From: Oscillospiraceae bacterium
GTDB taxonomy: Bacteria > Bacillota > Clostridia > Oscillospirales > Acutalibacteraceae
Reading direction: 5' to 3'
Length of the DNA: 40,442 nucleotides
NCBI GenBank assembly: GCA_029007475.1
Contig: JAQXHW010000014.1
Location: 1-40,442, forward strand
Below the pieces are notes generated by a model. The model did no database searches, was not told the DNA's origin, and was given only the letters and a program-made list of their open reading frames with translations. Shown here one piece after another: positions 15,705-24,253 of this stretch. The translations under genes were made by a program, and so were the position numbers. Position 1 is the first letter of the stretch. Each line of letters begins with the position of its first letter.

Positions 15705-17510
15705 TTGTGTTACTTCTTGGGCCTATCATCGGTATTTAACATGATTACAGGTCTTGCCCTCTTTCTTTTTGGAATGCAGGCAATGGGCGACTCTCTCAAG
15801 CGAGTTGCCGGAAACAAGCTGGAAAATATACTTTGGAAGCTCTCATCAACGCCCATTAAAGGCGTAGCTCTGGGTGCAGGCGTTACCGCTGTTATCCAGT
15901 CCTCGTCCGCTACCTCATGTATGGTAGTCGGCTTCGTAAACTCAGGTATTATGACTATTGCTCAGGCAATAGGTATCATCATGGGTGCTAACATCGGTAC
16001 CACCGCCACAGGCTGGATTTTAACCCTCTCCTCTATTGACGGCGGCGGCGAAGCCTGGTGGGCAGATTTACTCTCCACCGCCTTTATCTGCGCTATCTTC
16101 GCCCTTATCGGTATTCTTTTTAAGATGCTCTCTAAAAAAATGTCGGTACGTTATACAGGCGATATTCTCTTAGGCTTTGCAATCCTCATGACCGGTATGA
16201 AGCTCATGAGCTCTGCTATGTCAGGTCTTAAGGACAGCCCAATGTTCTCAGACATGATGCAGACCTTCTCCAACCCTCTCCTGGGTGTTTTAGCCGGTAC
16301 GGTTATCACCGCCGTTTTGCAGAGTGCGTCCGCTTCAATCGGTATCCTGCAGGCTCTTGCAATTTCCGGCGCAGTCACAAACGACGTTGCGCTTTACCTT
16401 ATTATCGGTATGTGTATCGGTGCTTCCATGCCCGTGCTTCTTTCCGCTATCGGTGCAACCACCAACGGTAAGCGCGCTTCAATTATCTACCTTATCTTTA
16501 ATACCTTCGGCGCTTTAGTTCTCACCCCAATATGCTGGGGGCTTGACTCCATCTTTAACTTCCAATTTATGGACGATCCTACGAACGCCATAAGTATTGC
16601 CATTATCAACACCTTGTTCAACACGGCAACCACTATTATCCTCATACCCTTTGTGGGAGTATTCGAAAAGCTGATATGCACCCTTATTAAGGACAAGAAA
16701 ACCGACCACACCGCAGATACTCTGGACCGCTTGGAGGACCGCTTCCTCACCCACCCGGGTATTGCTCTTGAGCAGAGCCGCGAGGTACTTATGACTATGG
16801 CTGAAAAAGCTCAGCGTAACCTAAAGCGTTCCATTGCTCTTATTAAAAACTATAACACAGAAGAATACGACGTTGCCCTTGCAAAGGAAGAGGTAATCGA
16901 CAGCTACGAGGACAAGCTGGGCACCTACCTCGTTAAGTTAACAGGTATGCCTCTTAACAAGGCTCAGAGCCGTGAGGTATCAAAGTTCCTGCACACAATC
17001 GGTGACTTTGAACGTATTGCCGACCACGCCGTAAATATCTCTCACGTTGCAAAAGAAATTAACGAAAAAGAGCTTGTTTTCTCTCACGAAGCAAATAAAG
17101 AGCTTGATATTCTCGCAAGCGCCGTTGAAGAAATTGTAGATCTTTCAGTTTCTGCTTTTGAGAATAACAACTTAAGCGAAGCATTCAAGGTTGAGCCTTT
17201 AGAGGAAACCATTGATATGCTCTGTGATGAACTTAAGCTTCGCCATATTCAGCGAGTTCAAAACGGAAACTGCACCCTGAATCAAGGCTTCGTATTCTCC
17301 GACTTAATCACCAACTATGAGCGTATTGCTGACCACTGCTCAAATATCGCAGTTGCCCTCATCGAGCTTGACAACGACGAGTACGATATCCACGCATACT
17401 TAAGCGATATCAAAGAGCACAAGAGTCCCGAATTCATACGCAGGTACGATGAATACAAAGAAAAGTATTCCCTTGATAACATAAAAACCGTAACTGTTTC
17501 GGTAGGCTAA
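15705..17510 (+). CDS. Na+/phosphate cotransporter with C-terminal PhoU domain
   Basis: Sodium-driven phosphate uptake protein of the PNaS/NptA family (601 residues). The membrane part (about 1-330) contains two inverted repeats with the QSSSATSCMVVGFV and QSASASIGILQAL motifs, the paired QSSSA/QSASA signature of this family. The cytoplasmic C-terminal half (about 350-580) is a PhoU-like helical domain with two FERIADH/YERIADHC motifs. The start is uncertain: TTG 15705 abuts the GAAAGG site, while TTG 15717 is 12 nt from it; ATG 15741 is too far inside the first helix. The upstream TTAACA repeats suggest control by phosphate. It ends at a very strong hairpin. Confidence 0.93.
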   Translation: MCYFLGLSSVFNMITGLALFLFGMQAMGDSLKRVAGNKLENILWKLSSTPIKGVALGAGVTAVIQSSSATSCMVVGFVNSGIMTIAQAIGIIMGANIGTTATGWILTLSSIDGGGEAWWADLLSTAFICAIFALIGILFKMLSKKMSVRYTGDILLGFAILMTGMKLMSSAMSGLKDSPMFSDMMQTFSNPLLGVLAGTVITAVLQSASASIGILQALAISGAVTNDVALYLIIGMCIGASMPVLLSAIGATTNGKRASIIYLIFNTFGALVLTPICWGLDSIFNFQFMDDPTNAISIAIINTLFNTATTIILIPFVGVFEKLICTLIKDKKTDHTADTLDRLEDRFLTHPGIALEQSREVLMTMAEKAQRNLKRSIALIKNYNTEEYDVALAKEEVIDSYEDKLGTYLVKLTGMPLNKAQSREVSKFLHTIGDFERIADHAVNISHVAKEINEKELVFSHEANKELDILASAVEEIVDLSVSAFENNNLSEAFKVEPLEETIDMLCDELKLRHIQRVQNGNCTLNQGFVFSDLITNYERIADHCSNIAVALIELDNDEYDIHAYLSDIKEHKSPEFIRRYDEYKEKYSLDNIKTVTVSVG

Positions 17511-17560
17511 AGAATCTATGCCTACCCCTTTGTTTGACTTTGACGAAGCAGTCAAACTTC

Positions 17561-17612
17561 ATAACAGCGAAAAAGCCGACGCACAAAAATGCGTCGGCTT
17601 TTTCGCTGTTAT
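17561..17612 (+). terminator. Bidirectional terminator, 23-bp perfect stem
   Basis: The arms 17561-17583 and 17590-17612 are exact inverse copies around CAAAAA and contain GAAAAAGCC / GGCTTTTTC. The right arm ends on the last base of the convergent aroK-like stop codon, so it serves both genes. Confidence 0.85.
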
Positions 17613-18109
17613 CAGTTATTTATAGCGTCAATGATTTTACCTACGGTTTTTTCAATTGTGCCGCCGGTAACGGATACGGTGACATCAGCGTATTTCTCGT
17701 AGAAGGGACGTCTGAAATCGTACACGTCCCGCAGGGATTCACCCTTCTTAAAAGTTATTCCACGGGTTGTAATGTTCTTAATCCTCTTTTTAAGCTGAGA
17801 GAAAGCAACGTCAATATAGATCACCCTGCCCAAGCTCTTTAGGTTTTCCATGGCCGAGGGATACAGCACCATGGAGCCTCCCGTTGCAACAACACAGTTT
17901 CGGGTATGCAGGCTTTCCCCTACTTCTCTTTCAACCTTTTCAAAGTAGGGAAGTCCCTTACTTTCAATTATACTTTGGAGCTTAGCCTTTTGAGAAGCAC
18001 AGATAATCAAATCCGTATCAATAAACTCCATGCCCAAGGTTTTGGCAAGAATTACCCCAACGGTGCTTTTGCCGCAGCCGGGCATACCTACTAAAATTAT
18101 ATTATCCAC
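17612..18109 (-). CDS. Shikimate-kinase-like P-loop kinase, divergent
   Basis: Resembles AroK, which phosphorylates shikimate in aromatic amino acid synthesis (165 residues, normal length). The Walker A loop is GMPGCGKSTVG, the DTD motif follows at about 32-34, and the lid region RRPFYEKYADV matches the family R-x-PLY-x-x-AD motif. Two substrate-side features differ: the shikimate-binding Arg of the GFR motif is Glu (PYFEKVE) and the GGG motif is GGS (VVATGGSMVL). It may use another substrate. GTG 18109 has GGAGGGTGAG just upstream, inside the end of the sortase gene, and lies 4 nt after its stop, so the two are coupled. Family sure, substrate not. Confidence 0.72.
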   Translation of the reverse strand: MDNIILVGMPGCGKSTVGVILAKTLGMEFIDTDLIICASQKAKLQSIIESKGLPYFEKVEREVGESLHTRNCVVATGGSMVLYPSAMENLKSLGRVIYIDVAFSQLKKRIKNITTRGITFKKGESLRDVYDFRRPFYEKYADVTVSVTGGTIEKTVGKIIDAINN

Positions 18110-18113
18110 TTTC

Positions 18114-19406
18114 TCACCCTCCTGACTTTAGAATGGGCGTAAAGCTGGGCGCTATTACCATGTTAGAGTCTACGTTATGATAGTCAAGCTGCCACTCTTT
18201 GAACTCATATCTGTAATAGTCGTCATCGGGCTTGGTGGGATCTTCGGGAGGTACTGCATCGTGTCCGTAAGGCACGGTTTGAGTTGAGATAATATCACCC
18301 TTGTAGTCAAGGAAGCTGACAGTATAGCTCTTTTTGCCTGCGGCAGAAATTAACCATTCTGACCCCTTGAGGTTTCCGCTTCCATCGTACCAATCTATAT
18401 TGCCCTTTTCATACTCGGTCTTGAAGGTAGTGACCTCCGGGCGGCTGCCGTAGTGGTCGGTATAGTAAATATCAGGCCATACGGGATTTTCAGCCAGCTT
18501 TGCGCTTTTAACGTAGGGTATTACGGATTCGTTAGGTCTTATCTTTCGTGCCACAATTACAGTTCTAAAGTCGGTATACTCGTGTGAACAGGTAGAGAGA
18601 GTTAAAAGCCGGTCATTCTCATTAATAGGTACATTGATGTCAAAGAGAGAACGCACCTTGATATTATACACATAGTTCATAAACTGTGCGTCAGAGCTAA
18701 ACTCGCCCACGAGATAGTTAAAGAATTCGCCGTGATTTTCAATGGTGTTGGTCTTATATACGGAAACAATCATCCACTGCTCAACTCCGCCCTCGGGAGT
18801 GTTGAAAAATATTGTAGGATGCTCCTTAAAATACTCCAAATCGCCCTCATAAGCTCCGTATTTTATCAAATCACCATACATTGTGCCGCTGTTCATCTTG
18901 TGTCCGTGGGTAATTATGTTTTTGCTGTCAACACCCTGTTTGCTTCTGTAATCAATGAAAATGCTTCCGTCAAAAACGTAGCTGTGGTCATAGCTTCTGT
19001 GTAGGTAATACTGGGAGCCTACCGTGTCGCCCTCATGCTTCAAAACAGGATAGTTTACTCTTGTGCCGGGAATATCAATCCAGGCCTTAATCTCGTCATT
19101 AATAGCCAGGAATTCGTCCCAATCCTTAGTAAACTCATATACCTCGCCATTGGGCATTGTGGGGTTGGTAACATCCTCCGGCTCCACTGTAGAAGGAGTT
19201 GGTTTCTCGTCCTTTGTCGCCTGGTCGGGCGTCGCAACAGAGGTATCAATACCGCACCTCTGCACAAGGAATACAGCCGCAACAACTGCCACTACGGCTA
19301 AGGCTACGGTGAGGATAGCGATTATTACGGCATTTACGGTCTTTTTATTATTGTCGGGCTTTTTATTACTGTCATCAAAGGGAACGTTATCTTTCATTTC
19401 TTCCAT
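18114..19406 (-). CDS. srtB: Class B sortase with C-terminal repeat-like domain
   Basis: Membrane-anchored transpeptidase of 430 residues. A short cytoplasmic start rich in Asp/Asn/Lys is followed by one membrane segment (about 24-49), a Thr/Pro linker (55-85) and the SrtB domain (about 95-295). The triad is His169 in THGHKM, Cys273 in LSTCSHE and Arg287 in VIVARKI. The end carries DWYDGSGNLKGSEW and then YTVSFLDYKGDIISTQTVPYG (359-426 overall), an InlB-B-repeat-like domain. This matches the sortase at 761-2890, so the two are paralogues. ATG 19406 has GAGGTG 7 nt upstream. The shikimate-kinase-like gene follows after 4 nt. No pilin or sorted substrate is adjacent; its target is unknown. Confidence 0.9.
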   Translation of the reverse strand: MEEMKDNVPFDDSNKKPDNNKKTVNAVIIAILTVALAVVAVVAAVFLVQRCGIDTSVATPDQATKDEKPTPSTVEPEDVTNPTMPNGEVYEFTKDWDEFLAINDEIKAWIDIPGTRVNYPVLKHEGDTVGSQYYLHRSYDHSYVFDGSIFIDYRSKQGVDSKNIITHGHKMNSGTMYGDLIKYGAYEGDLEYFKEHPTIFFNTPEGGVEQWMIVSVYKTNTIENHGEFFNYLVGEFSSDAQFMNYVYNIKVRSLFDINVPINENDRLLTLSTCSHEYTDFRTVIVARKIRPNESVIPYVKSAKLAENPVWPDIYYTDHYGSRPEVTTFKTEYEKGNIDWYDGSGNLKGSEWLISAAGKKSYTVSFLDYKGDIISTQTVPYGHDAVPPEDPTKPDDDYYRYEFKEWQLDYHNVDSNMVIAPSFTPILKSGG

Positions 19407-19535
19407 AATTACACCTCACTCAAGCGGTTACACTAAAACCCGAATAAAAGCTTTATAAGATTAATTTAGATTTTAGTATTTCATCTCATTTTATCACAAT
19501 AAGACACACTTGTAAACACACTTCACAAAAACAAC

Positions 19536-19574
19536 AAAAAGGGAGACAGCCTCATAGAAGCTATCTCCTCTTTT
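19536..19574 (-). terminator. Terminator of the pgk-tpiA-gpmI cluster
   Basis: On the minus strand GAGGAGATAGCTTC pairs with GAGGCTGTCTCCC around a short loop and is followed by TTTTTGTTG. It lies 17-50 nt after the gpmI stop. Confidence 0.82.
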
Positions 19575-19590
19575 AACCCGAATATGAAAA

Positions 19591-21102
19591 TTAAAGGATA
19601 ATTGACTTGCCTGTCATTTCCTCAGGCTGTTCAATATTTAATATTTTCAGCATTGTGGGGGCAATATCAGCAAGGACGCCGCCCTCTCTCAGCTTGCAGG
19701 GATAGCCTGCAACGCAGAATTTAACAGGGTTGGTGGTATGAGCGGTAAAGGGTGAGCCGTCTGCGTCAATCATTTTGTCGGCGTTGCCGTGGTCAGCGGT
19801 AATAAGAGTTACGCCGCCCATTTTCTCAATAGAAGCCGCAACCTTACCCACGCAGGTATCAACTGCTTCCACAGCAGAAACTGCTGCTTCGAACACACCT
19901 GTGTGGCCTACCATATCGCAGTTAGCAAAGTTTAAGATAATAACGTCGTATTTGCCGCTCTCGATAGCTTCACAGCACTTGTCGCAAACCTCATAAGCGC
20001 TCATCTCAGGCTGCAGGTCATAGGTTGCGACCTTGGGAGAAGCAACAAGAATTCTGTCCTCGCCCTCGTACTGCTTCTCAACTCCGCCGTTAAAGAAGAA
20101 GGTTACGTGAGCATACTTCTCGGTTTCGGCAATTCTAAGCTGAGTTAAGCCCTTATTGGAGATATACTCGCCGAAAGTGTTTACAAGGCTCTGGGGCTTG
20201 AATGCAACCTGCACATTAGGCATGGTAGCGTCATACTGAGTCATGCAAACATAATAGAGGGGAAAGAAGCCGTTTTTACGCTCAAAGCCGTCAAAGGTCT
20301 CGTCGACTAAGGTGCGGGTAATCTCTCTTGCTCTGTCGGGGCGGAAGTTAAAGAATACTACGCTGTCGTTAGGGGAAATTGCCTCGCCGCCCTCAATAAC
20401 TGCAGGAACAACAAATTCATCGGTAACGCCCTCGTTATAGGAGTTCTCAACTGCCTTAACAGCACAGCAGCACTCTACACCCTCACGGAGTACCATGGCA
20501 TTGTAAGCCTTTACTACTCTCTCCCAGCGGTTATCTCTATCCATTGCATAGTATCTGCCCATTACTGTGGCGATTTTTCCAACGCCGATTTCCTCGAGCT
20601 TCTCAGCACAGGCAGCAACGAAATCCTTACCGCTTGAGGGAGGCACATCTCTGCCGTCGAGGAATGCGTGAACATAAACCTTCTCAAGACCCATCTTTTT
20701 AGCAAGCTCTACGATTGCGTAAAGATGAGTATTGTGGCTGTGAACACCGCCGTCGGAAAGAAGACCCATAAGATGAAGCGCAGAATTGTTTTTGAGAGCA
20801 TTTTCGATAGCTCCGCAGAGAGCCTCGTTCTCAAAGAAATCTCCGTCAGCAATAGACTTTGTAATTCGGGTCAGCTCCTGGTAAACAATACGGCCTGCGC
20901 CGATATTGGTGTGGCCTACCTCAGAGTTACCCATCTGACCCTCAGGCAGACCTACGTCCATACCTGAAGCACCGATAGCGGTGGTGGGATTCTCAGCAAA
21001 AATTCTATCAAGGTTGGGAGTCTTGGCGGCATAAATTGCGTTGCCCTCTTTTTCGGCAATACCGAAGCCGTCAAGGATACATAAAATCAGAGGTTTTTTC
21101 AT
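19591..21102 (-). CDS. gpmI: 2,3-bisphosphoglycerate-independent phosphoglycerate mutase
   Basis: Interconverts 3- and 2-phosphoglycerate in glycolysis using two Mn ions. I start at ATG 21102 (MKKPLILCILDGFG, 503 residues), which has GGAG about 7 nt upstream; a GTG at 21123 lacks a site and adds an atypical tail. The metal-binding ILDGFG, the serine of MGNSEVGHTNIGAGR, HAFLDGRDVPPSS, and the C-terminal LITADHGNADKM and FTAHTTNPV motifs are all present. Length fits the family (about 510). It is the last gene of pgk-tpiA-gpmI, 33 nt after tpiA. Secure. Confidence 0.97.
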   Translation of the reverse strand: MKKPLILCILDGFGIAEKEGNAIYAAKTPNLDRIFAENPTTAIGASGMDVGLPEGQMGNSEVGHTNIGAGRIVYQELTRITKSIADGDFFENEALCGAIENALKNNSALHLMGLLSDGGVHSHNTHLYAIVELAKKMGLEKVYVHAFLDGRDVPPSSGKDFVAACAEKLEEIGVGKIATVMGRYYAMDRDNRWERVVKAYNAMVLREGVECCCAVKAVENSYNEGVTDEFVVPAVIEGGEAISPNDSVVFFNFRPDRAREITRTLVDETFDGFERKNGFFPLYYVCMTQYDATMPNVQVAFKPQSLVNTFGEYISNKGLTQLRIAETEKYAHVTFFFNGGVEKQYEGEDRILVASPKVATYDLQPEMSAYEVCDKCCEAIESGKYDVIILNFANCDMVGHTGVFEAAVSAVEAVDTCVGKVAASIEKMGGVTLITADHGNADKMIDADGSPFTAHTTNPVKFCVAGYPCKLREGGVLADIAPTMLKILNIEQPEEMTGKSIIL

Positions 21103-21135
21103 ATTTTTATCTCCAATTAACACTTAATTTTCCGA

Positions 21136-21903
21136 TTATTTAGAAGCTGCTTCTACAATTCTTGCAAACTTCTCTGCAACGAGAGATGCGCCGCCGATAA
21201 GACCGCCGTCAACGTTTACCTTGGAGAGAAGCTCCTCGGCGTTGCCGTCGTTCATAGAGCCGCCGTACTGAATTGTGGTAGCCTCAGCAATTTCTGCGCC
21301 GTAAAGGTCAGCAATAACGTTTCTAATGATGCCGCAAACCTCGTCAGCCTGGTCAGCAGTAGCAGTAAGACCTGTGCCGATAGCCCAAACAGGCTCATAA
21401 GCGATAATGATTTTGCTCATGTCCTCCTTGGAAACATCCTTAAGAGCAATCTTAGTCTGCATAGCGCAAACCTCTGCGGTAACGCCCTGCTCTCTCTGCT
21501 CAAGATACTCGCCTACGCAGAGGATAACTGTAAGACCCTCTGAAAGAGCTGCCTTAACTCTCTTGTTAACGGTTACGTCTGTCTCACCGAAGTACTGTCT
21601 TCTCTCGGAGTGACCGATGATAACGTACTCAAGTCCCATAGCTTTAAGCATGGGAGCAGAAACCTCAGCAGTATAAGCACCGCTCTTTTCCCAGTGGCAG
21701 TTTTCTGCGCCGATTTTGATATTTGTGCCCTTAGTAGCGTCAAGTGCTGCCTGTAAATCAACGTAAGGTACGCAAGCGATAACGTCGCAGTCTGCGTCCT
21801 TAACGAGAGGAATCATAGCGGTGAGAAGCTCAGTAGCCTCAGCGGGAGTCTTGTTCATTTTCCAGTTACCGGCGATAACTGTCTTTCTTGTAGCTTTGTT
21901 CAT
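21136..21903 (-). CDS. tpiA: Triosephosphate isomerase
   Basis: Interconverts dihydroxyacetone phosphate and glyceraldehyde 3-phosphate. The start is ATG 21903 with AAAGGA 9 nt upstream, giving 255 residues and the classical N-terminus; a longer open frame to 21954 lacks support. Catalytic Lys in AGNWKMNKT, His in VIIGHSERRQ and Glu in IAYEPVWAIGTG are present, as are phosphate-binding YGGSMNDGNA and GGLIGGASL. It lies 99 nt downstream of pgk, with a GC-rich hairpin in the gap, and 33 nt upstream of gpmI. Secure. Confidence 0.98.
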   Translation of the reverse strand: MNKATRKTVIAGNWKMNKTPAEATELLTAMIPLVKDADCDVIACVPYVDLQAALDATKGTNIKIGAENCHWEKSGAYTAEVSAPMLKAMGLEYVIIGHSERRQYFGETDVTVNKRVKAALSEGLTVILCVGEYLEQREQGVTAEVCAMQTKIALKDVSKEDMSKIIIAYEPVWAIGTGLTATADQADEVCGIIRNVIADLYGAEIAEATTIQYGGSMNDGNAEELLSKVNVDGGLIGGASLVAEKFARIVEAASK

Positions 21904-21960
21904 TGTGTTTCGTCCTTTCAATATATAGTAATTAGGGGTCGTACCGTCTAACATAGCTTC

Positions 21961-21980
21961 GGGGCGGATTACTCCGCCCC
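21961..21980 (-). repeat. GC-rich hairpin in the pgk-tpiA gap
   Basis: A perfect 8-bp stem GGGGCGGA / TCCGCCCC with a 4-nt loop lies between the two genes and has no T tract on either side. It could protect or process the mRNA, or be a dispersed repeat; no second copy was noticed in this window. Confidence 0.6.
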
Positions 21981-22002
21981 TATTAATGTTTCAAGGTTCT
22001 AA

Positions 22003-23211
22003 TTATTTATCAGCGATAACTGCAACTCCGGGGAGAACCTTACCCTCGAGATACTCAAGAGAAGCGCCGCCGCCGGTAGAAATGTGGCTCATGGAATCAG
22101 CAAAGCCCAGGTTAATAACTGCTGCTGCGGAGTCGCCGCCGCCGATAATAGTTGTAGCGTCGGTTTCTGCAAGAGCCTTAGCAACTGCGATAGTACCGCC
22201 TGCAAGACAGGGATTCTCGAATACGCCCATAGGACCGTTCCAAACAACAGTCTTAGCAGACTTTACAGCCTCAGCAAACATCTCAGCAGTCTTGGGACCG
22301 ATATCAAGACCCATGAGGTTCTCGGGAATTGCATTTGTATCAGCAACAGAGGTCTCAATCTCTGCGTCAATGGGGTCGGGGAACTCAGCTGCAACCTTGG
22401 TATCAACGGGAAGCATGAGCTTCTTGCCGAGCTTTTCAGCCTTCTCTATCATTTCCTTGCAGTAGTCGAGCTTAGTATCGTCAACGAGAGAGGTACCTAC
22501 TGTGCCGCCCTGTGCCTTAACAAAGGTGTAAGCCATACCGCCGCCGATGATGAGGGTATCGCACTTGTCGAGAAGGTTAGAGATAACGTTGAGCTTATCG
22601 GCAACCTTAGCGCCGCCGAGGATTGCAACGAAGGGTCTGACGGGATTCTCAACTGCGTTGCCGAGGAAAGCGATTTCCTTCTGCATAAGGTAGCCGACTG
22701 CAGTCTCTTTGATGTGGTCGGTAACACCTGCGGTTGAGCAGTGTGCGCGGTGAGCGCTGCCGAAAGCGTCCATTACGAATACATCTGCTAAAGAAGCAAG
22801 CTCGGATGAGAAAGGCTCAAGGTTCTTGGTCTCCTCTTTTCTGAAGCGGGTGTTCTGGAGAAGTACAACGTCGCCGTCATTCATCTCGGCAACAGCCTTC
22901 TTAGCGTTCTCGCCTACAACCTCGTCGTCATCAGCGAAAACAACATCCTTACCGAGAAGCTCGGAAAGACGAACAGCTACGGGAGCAAGAGAGAACTTCT
23001 CCTCGGGACCGTTCTTGGGCTTGCCTAAGTGAGAACAAAGGATAACCTTTGCGCCGCCTTCGATAAGCTTCTTAATTGTGGGAAGAGCAGCGGTGATACG
23101 GTTGTCGTTGGTGATAACACCCTCTTTGAGAGGAACGTTAAAGTCGCAACGGCAAAGCACTCTTTTGCCCTGTACGTTAAGATCGTCGACACTTACTTTG
23201 TTAAGATTCAT
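22003..23211 (-). CDS. pgk: Phosphoglycerate kinase
   Basis: Transfers phosphate from 1,3-bisphosphoglycerate to ADP in glycolysis. The 402-residue protein has the substrate-binding RCDFNVPLKEG near the N-terminus, LCSHLGKPKNG, the DAFGSAHRAHCS block, the hinge AILGGAKVADKL, and the nucleotide-binding WNGPMGVFE and GGGDSAAAV motifs. ATG 23211 has AAAGGG about 9 nt upstream. It is the first gene of the pgk-tpiA-gpmI set; gap and eno are not in the window. Secure. Confidence 0.98.
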   Translation of the reverse strand: MNLNKVSVDDLNVQGKRVLCRCDFNVPLKEGVITNDNRITAALPTIKKLIEGGAKVILCSHLGKPKNGPEEKFSLAPVAVRLSELLGKDVVFADDDEVVGENAKKAVAEMNDGDVVLLQNTRFRKEETKNLEPFSSELASLADVFVMDAFGSAHRAHCSTAGVTDHIKETAVGYLMQKEIAFLGNAVENPVRPFVAILGGAKVADKLNVISNLLDKCDTLIIGGGMAYTFVKAQGGTVGTSLVDDTKLDYCKEMIEKAEKLGKKLMLPVDTKVAAEFPDPIDAEIETSVADTNAIPENLMGLDIGPKTAEMFAEAVKSAKTVVWNGPMGVFENPCLAGGTIAVAKALAETDATTIIGGGDSAAAVINLGFADSMSHISTGGGASLEYLEGKVLPGVAVIADK

Positions 23212-23278
23212 AAGTATTACCCTTTCATATAAAAAATTCTAAAAATTAGTTCCTGAAAAACCAAAATTGACCAAGTAC

Positions 23279-23307
23279 ATTATATATCAAAAATCCCTGT
23301 TTTGCAA
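23279..23307 (-). promoter_or_regulatory. Promoter of pgk-tpiA-gpmI
   Basis: Minus strand TTGCAA (23307-23302), 17-nt spacer, perfect TATAAT (23284-23279). It leaves a leader of about 60 nt. Confidence 0.75.
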
Positions 23308-23393
23308 GCATTAACAAGGGATTTTCCGAAATTTACAGTATTAATATTCAAAAGCGTGAAAATAATATTAAAAATGAAGTATTACACATAAAT

Positions 23394-23900
23394 TTAAGCA
23401 TCTTCCCAGCTGTGACGGTGAAGCTCGCCTTTCGCCAAAAGCTCGGGGTAGTCCCACTGTCTGAGGGTTTCGTAGACGGCAACGGCAACGGAGTTTGAGA
23501 GGTTTAGACTTCTCGCCTGAGATATCATGGGAATTCTGACGCAGTGTTCCTTATTTTTCATAAGCAGCCATTCGGGAAGTCCTCTTGTTTCTTTTCCGAA
23601 AACAAGGTAGGCTTTGTCCGGGTAGCTCACCTCCGAATGAGTTTTTTGAGCTTTTGTTGAAAAATAAAAAAACTCTCCATCCTTATTCTTCTCAAAAAAA
23701 TCCTCTAAATTATCATAATATGTAATATCCAAAAGATACCAATAATCAAGCCCTGCGCGCTTCAGCTTTTTGTCGTCAACCTCAAAGCCCATGGGACGCA
23801 CAAGATGAAGTCTTGCTCCCGTTGCGGCACAGGTACGCGCAATGTTTCCTGTGTTCTGGGGAATTTCCGGCTCAACCAAAACTATATTTAACTCTGCCAA
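23394..23900 (-). CDS. trmL: tRNA (cytidine/uridine-34 2'-O)-methyltransferase TrmL
   Basis: SPOUT-class enzyme that methylates the wobble ribose of certain tRNA-Leu species using S-adenosylmethionine. The 168-residue protein starts ELNIVLVEPEIPQNTGNIAR, the standard TrmL N-terminus. The knot motifs follow: YLVFGKETRGLPEWLL and the C-terminal SLNLSNSVAVAVYE. Start TTG 23900 has GAGGTG 7 nt upstream, which decides it. It is a single gene, divergent from the small gene at 23989. Secure as family; the exact tRNA target is inferred. Confidence 0.94.
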   Translation of the reverse strand: MAELNIVLVEPEIPQNTGNIARTCAATGARLHLVRPMGFEVDDKKLKRAGLDYWYLLDITYYDNLEDFFEKNKDGEFFYFSTKAQKTHSEVSYPDKAYLVFGKETRGLPEWLLMKNKEHCVRIPMISQARSLNLSNSVAVAVYETLRQWDYPELLAKGELHRHSWEDA

Positions 23901-23919
23901 AACTTATCACCTCTAAGCT

Positions 23920-23948
23920 ATTTTAATCGGAACACAATAATAAAGCAA
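23920..23948 (-). promoter_or_regulatory. Candidate promoter of trmL
   Basis: Minus strand TTGCTT (23948-23943), 17-nt spacer, TAAAAT (23925-23920), about 20 nt before the TTG start. Confidence 0.5.
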
Positions 23949-23988
23949 GAGAAACTTGCAAAAACTAAAACGAAACAGGAGGTTAAAA

Positions 23989-24186
23989 ATGAGCAGCGCA
24001 GCAATGAAAGCAGTAAAAGGCATGGCAATAGGCGCGGCGGTAGGAGTCGCCGCAGGAGTCGTAGGCTCAAAGCTTATGAATTCAAAGAGCATGTCCAAAG
24101 GCAAACGTATGATAAAGAAAAAAGCAACAAAGGCTCTGGACACCATGGGAAACATGATTGACACGGCTTCTTATATGTTTAAGTAA
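23989..24186 (+). CDS. Small basic protein with Gly/Ala-rich hydrophobic segment, unknown
   Basis: I do not recognise a named family. ATG 23989 has a perfect AGGAGG 6 nt upstream, which separates it from a longer frame starting at a TTG at 23956. The 65-residue product has one Gly/Ala/Val-rich hydrophobic stretch (about 9-27, MKAVKGMAIGAAVGVAAGVV), then a Lys/Ser/Met-rich basic part. The pattern recalls YtxH-like small proteins in which a glycine-zipper helix enters the membrane, but it lacks their long coiled coil. It stands alone between trmL (divergent) and the M23 peptidase (convergent), and a strong terminator follows, so it is likely expressed as a single message. Confidence 0.75.
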   Translation: MSSAAMKAVKGMAIGAAVGVAAGVVGSKLMNSKSMSKGKRMIKKKATKALDTMGNMIDTASYMFK

Positions 24187-24211
24187 CCGGCGATAAAACC
24201 CTCAAATAAAC

Positions 24212-24252
24212 AAAAACCCTGCCGCATCACATTCGCGACAGGGTGGTTTTTT
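24212..24252. terminator. Bidirectional terminator between the small protein and the M23 peptidase
   Basis: ACCCTGCCGC (24216-24225) pairs with GCGACAGGGT (24235-24244), one mismatch. Six T residues follow at 24247-24252, and AAAAA precedes the stem, giving T residues for the minus strand. Confidence 0.82.
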
Positions 24253-24253
24253 A

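Noticed and set aside
21904..21954. N-terminal extension of tpiA
   Set aside because: The family N-terminus starts at ATG 21903, which has a ribosome site; the extension includes the leader.
22084..22737. 217-codon open frame on the + strand, Cys/Ser-rich
   Set aside because: Antisense to pgk, whose motifs are complete; no ribosome site; composition is that of a shadow frame.
23330..23380. AT-rich hairpin TTAATATT...AATATTAA after trmL as a terminator
   Set aside because: The stem is all AT and no T tract follows; not strong enough to list.
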